DNA of 64,000 nucleotides, from the NCBI RefSeq assembly GCF_001941485.1, contig NZ_CP009247.1, positions 1,612,001 to 1,676,000 of the forward strand. The letters are read 5' to 3'. This DNA comes from Corynebacterium frankenforstense DSM 45800. Lineage in GTDB: Bacteria; Actinomycetota; Actinomycetes; Mycobacteriales; Mycobacteriaceae. Of the stretch, positions 57,747-64,000 are shown one piece after another (position 1 is the first letter of the stretch; every line of letters begins with the position of its first letter). Both the position numbers and the translations under genes were made by a program. The notes below the pieces were generated by a model, which worked only from the letters and a program-made list of their open reading frames with translations, had not been told where the DNA came from and searched no databases.

Positions 57747-57980
57747 CATCTGCTCCCCCGTTGAGTGTGCGGTCGTTGTCCACGCACCACCCTGGCGGGG
57801 ACGCAGTCGGGGCGCGACGCGGCGTCGGCAATTCTGTGGACAACCCGGCGCCGTACACAGGCCCGCCACGGGCGAGTTGCACCGACGCCGCCCCGCGGCA
57901 CAATCGCCGGCGGACAGCGAAAGGACCCGGCGCAGCGCAGGCTGCGTCGGGTCCGGGGTGCGGGCGGGTCCCGCGGCGGG
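57747..57980. other. yraN upstream region with DnaA-box-like sites
   Basis: There is no gene. TTGTCCACG at 57776-57784 on the plus strand and TTGTCCACA at 57835-57843 on the minus strand match the actinobacterial DnaA box (exactly in the second case) and face each other 50 bp apart. The right end holds the terminator of the rnhB unit. Confidence 0.45.
57918..57954 (-). terminator. Terminator of the rnhB-DUF2469 unit
   Basis: GGACCCGGCGCAGC (57923-57936) pairs with GCTGCGTCGGGTCC (57941-57954), 14 bp including one G-U, around GCAG. It is followed on the minus strand by TTTCG and lies 26 bp after the DUF2469 stop. Confidence 0.8.
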
Positions 57981-58289
57981 CTACTGCTCGGGGAGCACGA
58001 AGTCCGGCTTGTCGAGCTCCTCGATGTTGACGTCCTTGTAGGTGATCACGCGGACGTAGCGCACGAAGCGCGCCGGGCGGTACATGTCCCACACCCAGGC
58101 GTCGGACATGCGCACCTCGTAGTAGACGTCGCCGTCCTTGGTGTGCGGGATCAGCTCGACGGCGTTGGCCAGGTAGAAGCGGCGCTCGGTCTCCACGACG
58201 TAGGAGAACTGGCTGACGACGTCGCGGTACTCCCGGTAGAGGGAGAGCTCGACCTCTGCCTCGTAGTTGTCCAGATCCTCAGCGCTCAT
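57981..58289 (-). CDS. DUF2469 protein
   Basis: A 102-residue acidic protein with the highly conserved actinobacterial DUF2469 sequence: [23 protein letters not shown] at the start, then [10 protein letters not shown] and a [14 protein letters not shown] segment. It is always found after rnhB, but its function is not known. The ATG overlaps the rnhB stop (ATGA), so its expression depends on rnhB translation. Confidence 0.88.
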   Translation of the reverse strand: MSAEDLDNYEAEVELSLYREYRDVVSQFSYVVETERRFYLANAVELIPHTKDGDVYYEVRMSDAWVWDMYRPARFVRYVRVITYKDVNIEELDKPDFVLPEQ

Positions 58290-58945
58290 GGGGCTGAACC
58301 GTCCTTCCCGTGCTGCAAGAACTCGCGGTTGGCGGCCGCGACATTGGCATAAGTGTAACGGTGGACCGGGCTCGCGCCGTGGCGGCGCACCGCGTCCATG
58401 TGCGCGCGTGTCCCGTAGCCCTTGTGCCCGGCGAAGCCGTAGCCCGGGTAGGTCTCGTCGAGCCGGGCCATCAGCCGGTCGCGCGAGACCTTCGCCAGCA
58501 CGCTGGCCGCGGCGATGCAGCGGCAGGTGGCGTCCCCGCCGATGACCGGCAGGTGCGGCGAGGTCAGCCCGGCGACGTACCAGGCGTCGGTGAGCACGTA
58601 GCCGGGCGCGACGTCGAGCAGCGCGACGGCCCGGCGCATGCCGGCGAGGTTGGCGCGCTGCACGCCGCGCGAGTCGCACTCGGCGGCGGGGATGTGCACC
58701 ACCGACCAGGCCAGCGCGGCCTTCTGGATGAGCGGGAAGAGCCGCTCGCGGGCCTTGGGCGTGAGCTTCTTCGAGTCGGTCAGTTCCTTCAGCTGCGGGA
58801 AGGTGCGCTCGGGCAGCACGCAGGCGGCCACCGTCAACGGCCCGGCGCACGCGCCGCGGCCGGCCTCGTCGACGCCCGCCACCGGCCCCAGCCCGGCGCG
58901 GCACAGCGCGACCTCGTGGGTGCGCATCTGGGTCAGTCGGCGCAT
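58286..58945 (-). CDS. rnhB: Ribonuclease HII
   Basis: A 219-residue enzyme that cuts RNA in RNA-DNA hybrids and single ribonucleotides in DNA. The catalytic acidic residues are in [11 protein letters not shown] (near 23-33), L-T-D-S-K-K-L and V-L-T-D-A-W-Y-V. The conserved S-V-L-A-K-V-S-R-D and Y-P-G-Y-G-F-A-x-H-K-G-Y-G-T follow. An alternative ATG at 58927 would shorten it by six residues. It lies 22 bp after lepB. Confidence 0.95.
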   Translation of the reverse strand: MRRLTQMRTHEVALCRAGLGPVAGVDEAGRGACAGPLTVAACVLPERTFPQLKELTDSKKLTPKARERLFPLIQKAALAWSVVHIPAAECDSRGVQRANLAGMRRAVALLDVAPGYVLTDAWYVAGLTSPHLPVIGGDATCRCIAAASVLAKVSRDRLMARLDETYPGYGFAGHKGYGTRAHMDAVRRHGASPVHRYTYANVAAANREFLQHGKDGSAP

Positions 58946-58967
58946 GCTCGCCGCGTGTCCCCCGCGC

Positions 58968-59741
58968 CTAGTTCGCCGCAGCCTGCAGGTCGGCGTGCTC
59001 GACGCCGCCGATGCGCGAGGGCGGCCACACGCGGGCGACGACCTTGCCGCGGATGTTGTCCTCGGGGATCGTGCCCTGGTACTCGTCGCCGATGTGGTAG
59101 CGGGAGTCCTGGGAGTTGGTGCGGTTGTCGCCCATGACGAAGACGTTGCCCTCCGGCACGGTCAGCGGGCCGAAGTAGTCGCCGCCGCACTCGGTGGAGC
59201 CGGTGTTCGGGTCCACCGGGTACTGCGGGGGCTGCAGGGTGAAGGACTGGTCGGTCGGTTTGCCGTCGACCATCACCGAGGGGTCGCCCTCCTGGCAGCT
59301 GACGGTCTGCCCGCCGGTGGCGACGATGCGCTTGACCAGGTCGTTCTCGTCCGGGGCCACCAGGCCGACGAGCGCGCCGACGTTCTGCAGGCCGCGCACC
59401 ACGGCGTTCTCCGAGCGCTGGGAGGTGAACGTCTCGTTCCAGGAGTCGGTGCCGGCGAAGACGACGACGTCGCCGGGCTCCGGGTCGGAGGCGTAGTAGG
59501 AGATCTTCTCGACGACGATGCGGTCGCCGGTGCAGCCAGCGCAGCCGTGCAGCGTGGGCTCCATCGAGGCCGAGGGGATCAGGTAGATCCGGCCGATGAA
59601 GGTCTGCACGAGGAAGATCACCAGGAACGTGGCGACGATCACCAGGGGGATCTCCACGAACCAGGGCAGCTCCTTCTTGGCGCCCTCGTCCTGCCCGGCG
59701 GTCCCGCTCTCGGCGGCGTTCTCGGCTGCTGCTGCACTCAC
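58968..59741 (-). CDS. lepB: Signal peptidase I
   Basis: A 257-residue membrane serine protease that cleaves Sec and Tat signal peptides, such as those of the small exported proteins at 36.2-37.0 kb. One N-terminal membrane helix (about 27-48) precedes the catalytic Ser59 in P-S-A-S-M-E-P-T. The general base Lys is in [11 protein letters not shown], and the C-terminal signature G-D-N-R-T-N-S-x-D-S-R is intact. GTG 59741 is chosen because TAGAGT (59750-59755) lies 8 nt upstream; the much longer in-frame reading overlaps the ABC transporter gene. Confidence 0.94.
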   Translation of the reverse strand: MSAAAAENAAESGTAGQDEGAKKELPWFVEIPLVIVATFLVIFLVQTFIGRIYLIPSASMEPTLHGCAGCTGDRIVVEKISYYASDPEPGDVVVFAGTDSWNETFTSQRSENAVVRGLQNVGALVGLVAPDENDLVKRIVATGGQTVSCQEGDPSVMVDGKPTDQSFTLQPPQYPVDPNTGSTECGGDYFGPLTVPEGNVFVMGDNRTNSQDSRYHIGDEYQGTIPEDNIRGKVVARVWPPSRIGGVEHADLQAAAN

Positions 59742-59802
59742 GCCCGGCAACTCTAGCAGCCACGGGCGGCGGTCCCGGTATTCGCGGACTAGCATTCGCG
59801 GA
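59742..59802. promoter_or_regulatory. Divergent leaderless promoters lepB / ABC exporter
   Basis: Minus-strand TAGAGT (59750-59755) is 8 nt before the lepB GTG, and plus-strand TAGCAT (59790-59795) is 7 nt before the ATG at 59803. Thirty-four bp separate the hexamers. Confidence 0.6.
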
Positions 59803-61614
59803 ATGCGAACGAGACCCTTTGTCACGCTGCTGGGCATGCTCGCCCACCACCGCGGCGCCCTGGCCTTCGCGGTGGCCCTCAGCCTGGTCAGCTCCGTGGT
59901 CGCCCTGGTCCAGCCCCTGGTGGTCAACCAGATGATCGCCGACTTCCCCGACGGGGTCGCCGGGCGCGCCGGCATCCTCGTCGCGCTCCTGGCGGTCGGC
60001 TCCGTGGCCGACGGCGCGTCCATCTACGTGATGACGCGCACCGCCGAGTCCGCCGTCTACGACACCCGCACCCGCCTGATCGACCGCGTGCTGCGCCTGC
60101 CGGTCACGGCCTACGACCGGCTGCGCACCGGCGACCTGGTCACCCGCGTGGGCGCAGACACCACCCTGGTGCGCTCCGCGTTCACCGGCGGGCTGGTCGG
60201 CGCGGTCGGCAGCGCGGTGACCATGGTCGGCTCCGTGGTGCTCATGGGGCTCATCGACGTCGTGATGCTCGCCGTGGTGCTGACCGTGGTCGCACTCGCG
60301 CTGCTGGCCGTGGTCGTGGCCTCGGGCAAGATCCAGCGCTCGACGAAGGCCGCCCAGAAGTCCGTCGGCGAGCTGGGCGCCGGCCTCGAGCGCGCGCTCG
60401 TCGCCGTGCGCACCATCCGCGCGGCCGGAGCGCGCGCCCAACGCCGCATCGAGACCGCCCTGGGCGGGGACGCCCGACGGGCCTTCGGGCACGGCCGCGA
60501 CGTCGCCAAGGTCGAGGGCATGCTCTTCCCCGCCACCGGCCTGGCCCTGCAGGCGGCGTTCCTGGCCGTGCTCGGCATCGGCGGCATGCGCGTGGCCGCC
60601 GGCGCCATCACCGTCGCCGACCTCGTCTCCTTCGTGCTCTACCTGTTCATGCTGGCCTCGCCGCTCGGCCAGGTCTTCGGCGCGGTGACCACCGTGCGCC
60701 AGGCGATGGGCGCGATCGAGCGCATCCAGCGCATCCTCGGCGAGCCCGTCGAGTCCGAGACCGGCGCCGCGCTCGAGCCGGTGCCCGGCGCCCCGGCCGT
60801 CGAGTTCGACCGCGTCTGCTTCTCCTACGCGCCCACGGGCGAGGAGGAAGAGGAGATTGACGACGCCGCGCGCGCCGACGGTGGCGCGGACACGGGTGCG
60901 GTCCCCGGTTCCGGTGTGGACGCCGGAGGCGCCCGCACCGTGGTGCTGCACGACGTCTCCTTCACCGTGCCGGCCGGCACCACCACCGCGCTCGTCGGCC
61001 CCTCGGGCGCCGGCAAGTCCACCGCGCTGGCGCTCATCGAGCGCTTCTACTCCCCCGACTCCGGGCGCGTGCTCGTCGCCGGGCGCGACACCGCCGGGCT
61101 CGACCCGGCCGCGCTGCGCGCGGCGATCGGCTACGTCGAGCAGGAGGCCGCGGTGCTCGCCGGCACCGTGCGCGAGAACCTGCAGCTGGTCGCCGAGAAC
61201 GCCACCGACGAGCAGTGCTGGCACGTCCTCGAGCAGGTCGGGCTCGACGGCCCGCTGCGCGAGCGCGGCGGGCTGGACACCGTCCTCGGCGAGCGCGGCA
61301 TGACGCTCTCGGGCGGCCAGCGCCAGCGCCTCGCCCTGGCGCGCATGCTGCTGGCCGAGGCCCCGCTGCTGCTGCTCGACGAGCCGACCAGTGCGGTGGA
61401 CTCCATGAACGAGCAGCTCATCCTCGACGCCCTGGCCACCGCCTCCCGCGGCCGCAGCGTGGTCGTCATCGCCCACCGGCTGTCCACGGTCACCGACGCC
61501 GACCAGATCATCGTCCTCGACGGGGGCCGCGTGGTCGGCCGCGGCACCCACCACGAGCTGATGGCCGGAAACGAGGTCTACCAGGAGCTCGCCAGCCGCC
61601 AGCTCATGCAGTAG
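59803..61614 (+). CDS. ABC exporter half-transporter (membrane domain fused to ATPase)
   Basis: A 603-residue protein. Six membrane helices occupy about 1-300, including the coupling-helix segment L-R-L-P-V-T-A-Y-D-R-L-R-T-G-D-L-V-T-R. The nucleotide-binding domain has Walker A G-P-S-G-A-G-K-S, signature L-S-G-G-Q-R-Q-R-L, Walker B L-L-L-L-D-E-P-T-S and H-loop A-H-R-L-S-T. Between F-S-Y-A-P-T and the next strand lies an extra ~32-residue acidic Gly/Ala/Asp-rich insert (about 346-378). It probably acts as a homodimer exporting a lipid, peptide or drug; the substrate is unknown. Confidence 0.88.
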   Translation: MRTRPFVTLLGMLAHHRGALAFAVALSLVSSVVALVQPLVVNQMIADFPDGVAGRAGILVALLAVGSVADGASIYVMTRTAESAVYDTRTRLIDRVLRLPVTAYDRLRTGDLVTRVGADTTLVRSAFTGGLVGAVGSAVTMVGSVVLMGLIDVVMLAVVLTVVALALLAVVVASGKIQRSTKAAQKSVGELGAGLERALVAVRTIRAAGARAQRRIETALGGDARRAFGHGRDVAKVEGMLFPATGLALQAAFLAVLGIGGMRVAAGAITVADLVSFVLYLFMLASPLGQVFGAVTTVRQAMGAIERIQRILGEPVESETGAALEPVPGAPAVEFDRVCFSYAPTGEEEEEIDDAARADGGADTGAVPGSGVDAGGARTVVLHDVSFTVPAGTTTALVGPSGAGKSTALALIERFYSPDSGRVLVAGRDTAGLDPAALRAAIGYVEQEAAVLAGTVRENLQLVAENATDEQCWHVLEQVGLDGPLRERGGLDTVLGERGMTLSGGQRQRLALARMLLAEAPLLLLDEPTSAVDSMNEQLILDALATASRGRSVVVIAHRLSTVTDADQIIVLDGGRVVGRGTHHELMAGNEVYQELASRQLMQ

Positions 61615-61676
61615 GCGACGGCTCCGACGCGCCGCCGCCGGGATCGCGGGGGCTTTCCGCCCGGGCCCGGGCACGC

Positions 61677-61714
61677 GAAAACCCCGCCGCCGGACCGGAG
61701 TCCGGCGACGGGGT
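61677..61714 (-). terminator. Terminator of rplS
   Basis: ACCCCGCCGCCGGA (61681-61694) and TCCGGCGACGGGGT (61701-61714) form a 14-position stem with one mismatch and a 6-nt loop. It is followed on the minus strand by TTTCGCG and lies 37 bp after the rplS stop. It may also stop the converging ABC exporter mRNA. Confidence 0.8.
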
Positions 61715-61751
61715 GATTCTGTGGGCCGGGAAGTACCCGGCCAGCTCGCGC

Positions 61752-62093
61752 TTAGCGGCGCTCCTTGATGCGGGCCGCCTTGCCGCGCAGGTTGCGCAGG
61801 TAGTACAGCTTCGCACGGCGGACCTTGCCGCGACGCTCGACCTTGATCGAGGCCAGGTTCGGCGAGTGCACCGGGAAGGTGCGCTCCACGGCGATGCCGA
61901 AGGAGACCTTGCGCACGGTGAAGGTCTCACGGATGCCCGAGCCCTGGCGGCGGATGACGACGCCGGTGAAGAGCTGGGTGCGCTCGGTGGAGCCCTCGAT
62001 GACCTTCACGTCGACGGCGACGGTGTCGCCCGGGCGGAAGTCGGGGATGTCGTCGCGCAGCTGGGCTGCGTCGACCTTGTCAAGAATGTTCAT
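61752..62093 (-). CDS. rplS: 50S ribosomal protein L19
   Basis: A 113-residue protein with the L19 pattern. It has [16 protein letters not shown] near residue 20, [19 protein letters not shown] and [10 protein letters not shown]. The end [18 protein letters not shown] is also typical. It sits at the 30S-50S interface. On the minus strand, a CACAAT-type -10 lies about 80 bp upstream, giving a moderately long leader. It is divergent from the thi operon. Confidence 0.97.
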   Translation of the reverse strand: MNILDKVDAAQLRDDIPDFRPGDTVAVDVKVIEGSTERTQLFTGVVIRRQGSGIRETFTVRKVSFGIAVERTFPVHSPNLASIKVERRGKVRRAKLYYLRNLRGKAARIKERR

Positions 62094-62223
62094 TGAAATC
62101 CTTCGATGAGTCTGGACAGAGGACCCTGGCGGCGGTGAGGCTCGACCGGTTCGTATCCGCTACATGGAACTGGGACATTGTGCCATAACCGCAGGCTCGC
62201 GGACAAATCACGGACATCGGGCC

Positions 62224-62369
62224 TACACTTGCCCATCGCAACCAGAAATCCACGGGAGCCCTGCCCCGGTCACACCGGCGGCCCCAGGGGCTGAGAGAGC
62301 GCGTGCGGCGCGCGATACCGTTTGAACCTGTCCGGCCAGCACCGGCGGAGGAAGAGAGGTCGGGCCGTC
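62224..62369 (+). promoter_or_regulatory. TPP riboswitch and promoter of thiE-thiO
   Basis: TACACT (62224-62229) is a likely -10. The aptamer spans about 62253-62352. It shows the conserved core GGGGCTGAGA (62287-62296), the variable stem GCGCGTGCGGCGCGC, ACCGTTTGAACCTG (62317-62330) and GGCCAGCACCGGCGGAGGA (to about 62352), matching the thi-box consensus. No terminator with a U-run follows. The GGAGG/GAGAGG ribosome-binding region sits at the 3' edge, so thiamine pyrophosphate probably blocks translation initiation of thiE. The exact 5' boundary is estimated. Confidence 0.9.
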
Positions 62370-63080
62370 GTGGCCGCAGAACCAGACCTGAGATGCTACC
62401 TGGTCACCGGGGCGGGCACCCCGGAGCACATCACCGAGGTCGCCGCGGCGGCCGCCCGCGGCGGCGCCGGGGTGGTCCAGGTGCGCTCCAAGCCCATCGA
62501 CGCCGGCGACCTGCTCGAACTGACCGTCTCGGTCGCCCGCGCCGTCGCCGAGGCCAACCCCGCCACGAAGGTCCTCGTCGACGACCGCGTCGACGTCGCC
62601 GCCGCAGCCATGGCCCGCGGCGAGAACGTCCACGGCGTCCACGTCGGCCAGTCCGACCTGCCGGTGGCCGACGTGCGCCGCCTGCTCGGCGAGGACGCGG
62701 TCATCGGGCTGACCACCGGCACCCGCGAGCTCGTCGAGGCCGCGAACGTGCACGCCGCGGCAGGGCTGATCGACTACGTCGGCTGCGGGCCGTACAAGCC
62801 CACCCCGACGAAGGACTCCGGGCGCGAGCCGCTGGGCGTCGAGGCCTACCGGGAGCTCGCGGAGCTCTCCGCCGTGCCCATGGTCGCCATCGGCTCGGTG
62901 ACCGCCGAGGACGCCCCCGCCCTGGCCGCCACCGGGGTCGCCGGGGTCGCCGTGGTGCGCGCCCTGATGAACGCCGGGGACCCGGCCGGTTACGCCGCGC
63001 GCATCGTGAGGGCCTTCTCCCCCGCGGGTGCCGGCGCCCCCGGCGGGGCCGACGGAAACGGAAACGAGGAATCCCGATGA
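62370..63080 (+). CDS. thiE: Thiamine-phosphate synthase
   Basis: A 236-residue TIM-barrel enzyme that joins the pyrimidine (HMP-PP) and thiazole phosphate halves of thiamine. It has G-A-G-V-V-Q-V-R-S-K near 31-40, L-V-D-D-R-V-D-V-A, G-V-H-V-G-Q-S-D-L, Y-V-G-C-G-P-Y-K-P-T-P-T-K and A-I-G-S-V-T. In many homologues the first block reads V-Q-L-R-x-K. GTG 62370 follows GAGAGG by about 9 nt. An in-frame TTG at 62322 lies inside the riboswitch and is rejected. Its TGA overlaps the thiO ATG. Confidence 0.94.
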   Translation: MAAEPDLRCYLVTGAGTPEHITEVAAAAARGGAGVVQVRSKPIDAGDLLELTVSVARAVAEANPATKVLVDDRVDVAAAAMARGENVHGVHVGQSDLPVADVRRLLGEDAVIGLTTGTRELVEAANVHAAAGLIDYVGCGPYKPTPTKDSGREPLGVEAYRELAELSAVPMVAIGSVTAEDAPALAATGVAGVAVVRALMNAGDPAGYAARIVRAFSPAGAGAPGGADGNGNEESR

Positions 63081-64000
63081 GCCACGTCACCGTCATCGGC
63101 GCGGGCCTGGTCGGCCTGGCGACCGCCTTCGAGCTGACCGAGCGCGGGGCGGGCGTCACCGTCGTCGACCCGGCCCCGGCCGGCCAAGCCACCCACTTCG
63201 CCGGCGGCATGCTCGCCCCGGTCGCCGAGGTGCAGTACCGCCAGGAGCCGCTCTACCCGCTCATGCTCGACTCCGCGGCGCGCTACCCGGATCTCGTCGA
63301 GCGGGTCGCCGCCGCCACGGACCTGCCGACCGGCCACCGCACCGACGGCACTCTCGTCGTCGCCGCCGACCGCGCCGACGCCACCCACCTGGCGGAGCTG
63401 GCCGCCCACCAGTCGGCCCACGAGATGACCGTCGAGCGCATCACCGTGCGCGAGGCCCGCCGCCTCGAGCCGGGGCTCTCGCCCAACCTGGCCGGTGCCG
63501 TCTCCATCCCCGGCGACCACGAGGTGGCCCCGCGCCAGTTCGCCGAGGCACTCGTCGACGCCCTGACCTCCCGCGGCGTCGAGTTCGTCGCCGAGAAGGC
63601 CCTCGCCCTCGTCCGGGGCGACGAAGGCTCCCCGGACGCCGCGGTGACCGCCGTGCGCACGGAGTCGCACACGCTGCCCGTCGCCGACGGTGACTCGGTC
63701 GTGCTCGCGGCGGGGCTCGGGGCGTCGGAAATCGAAAATGTCCACGCGCCGCTGCAACTGCGCCCGGTCTACGGCGACATCCTCATCGCCGCCGCGCCGC
63801 ACGGCGAGGAGCTGATCACCCGCGTGGTGCGCGGCTTCGTTGAGGACCGGCCGATCTACCTGATCCCGCGCGCCGAGGGCCGCATCGCCATCGGGGCGAC
63901 CAGCCGCGAGGACCACCGCGCGGACACCCCGCTGTTCGCCGTGCGCGACCTGCTGCGCGACGCCTGCCGCGTCGCGCCCTGCCTCGAGGAGGCCGGCATG
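63077..64000 (+). CDS. thiO: Glycine oxidase ThiO, N-terminal part
   Basis: The open frame continues past the right edge with 308 codons visible. It begins with the FAD-binding motif V-T-V-I-G-A-G-L-V-G-L-A-T-A-F-E-L and has H-F-A-G-G-M-L-A-P-V-A-E near residue 40. These are hallmarks of ThiO, which oxidises glycine to the imine used for the thiazole ring. R-P-V-Y-G-D-I-L and I-Y-L-I-P-R-A-E-G-R-I-A-I-G-A-T-S follow, as expected for the substrate domain. The ATG overlaps the thiE stop (ATGA), so the TPP riboswitch should control both. thiS and thiG probably lie beyond the window. Confidence 0.9.
   Translation, partial: MSHVTVIGAGLVGLATAFELTERGAGVTVVDPAPAGQATHFAGGMLAPVAEVQYRQEPLYPLMLDSAARYPDLVERVAAATDLPTGHRTDGTLVVAADRADATHLAELAAHQSAHEMTVERITVREARRLEPGLSPNLAGAVSIPGDHEVAPRQFAEALVDALTSRGVEFVAEKALALVRGDEGSPDAAVTAVRTESHTLPVADGDSVVLAAGLGASEIENVHAPLQLRPVYGDILIAAAPHGEELITRVVRGFVEDRPIYLIPRAEGRIAIGATSREDHRADTPLFAVRDLLRDACRVAPCLEEAGM

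Noticed and set aside
57776..57843. Replication origin
   Set aside because: Only two DnaA-like boxes, no A/T-rich unwinding region and no dnaA/dnaN neighbours.

Overview
The window is chromosomal core DNA of a high-GC actinobacterium, almost certainly a Corynebacterium. It carries mycothiol genes (mycothione reductase, a mycothiol-type DinB-fold protein), flavin-dependent ThyX, a non-mevalonate isoprenoid block, RNase J and malate:quinone oxidoreductase. The gene order (ftsK-rnj-dapA-thyX-dapB, pnp-rpsO, nusA-ylxR-infB-rbfA, mqo-mtr-map, ispG-rseP-dxr, rpsB-tsf-pyrH-frr-cdsA, lepB-rplS-thiE) is the one known from corynebacteria. The high GC content produces very long meaningless open frames antisense to real genes. 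I see no insertion sequence, prophage, CRISPR array, rRNA or tRNA.

Layout. 1-10 kb: pgsA end, a YciI-like gene, terC behind a probable manganese riboswitch, then a minus-strand run dapB-thyX-dapA-rnj-DinB-fold gene and ftsK (peptidoglycan precursor, dTMP, RNA decay, division). 10-16 kb: an AMIN-type lipoprotein, pnp-rpsO, a nucleoside hydrolase, ribF, and divergent truB. 16.8-26 kb (minus): a phosphopantetheinyl transferase, a phosphoesterase, a MATE transporter, a DHH phosphoesterase, then the translation and ribosome-maturation operon rbfA-infB-ylxR-nusA-rimP. 26-36 kb: lipoproteins, proS, yaaA, a uroporphyrinogen methyltransferase, mqo, a hydrolase and mtr. 36.2-37.0 kb: two tandem small exported proteins of unknown role. 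37-46 kb: map, a class B PBP, ispG-rseP-dxr, a DUF2631 gene, rlmN and lapA. 46-52.5 kb (minus): rpsB-tsf, an acyltransferase, pyrH, frr and cdsA. 52.8-59.7 kb: an M23-like protein, a cluster of comM/dprA/xerC/yraN, rnhB and lepB. The end holds an ABC exporter, rplS, and a TPP riboswitch with thiE-thiO (cut by the window edge).

Regulation readable from sequence: two metabolite or ion riboswitches (Mn2+ type before terC, TPP before thiE), both apparently acting on translation; strong hairpins between convergent genes; a canonical promoter with a roughly 200-nt leader before rpsB; and about 20 genes whose -10 hexamer (TANNNT) lies only 6-8 nt before the start codon. That spacing implies leaderless mRNAs, and it settles several start choices. 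Many of these promoters are arranged back to back in 34-60 bp divergent gaps.

No defence island or obviously new multi-gene system is present. The least explained material is the tandem secreted pair at 36.2-37.0 kb, the terC riboswitch architecture, the 22-bp repeats before dxr, and an orphan solute-binding lipoprotein.
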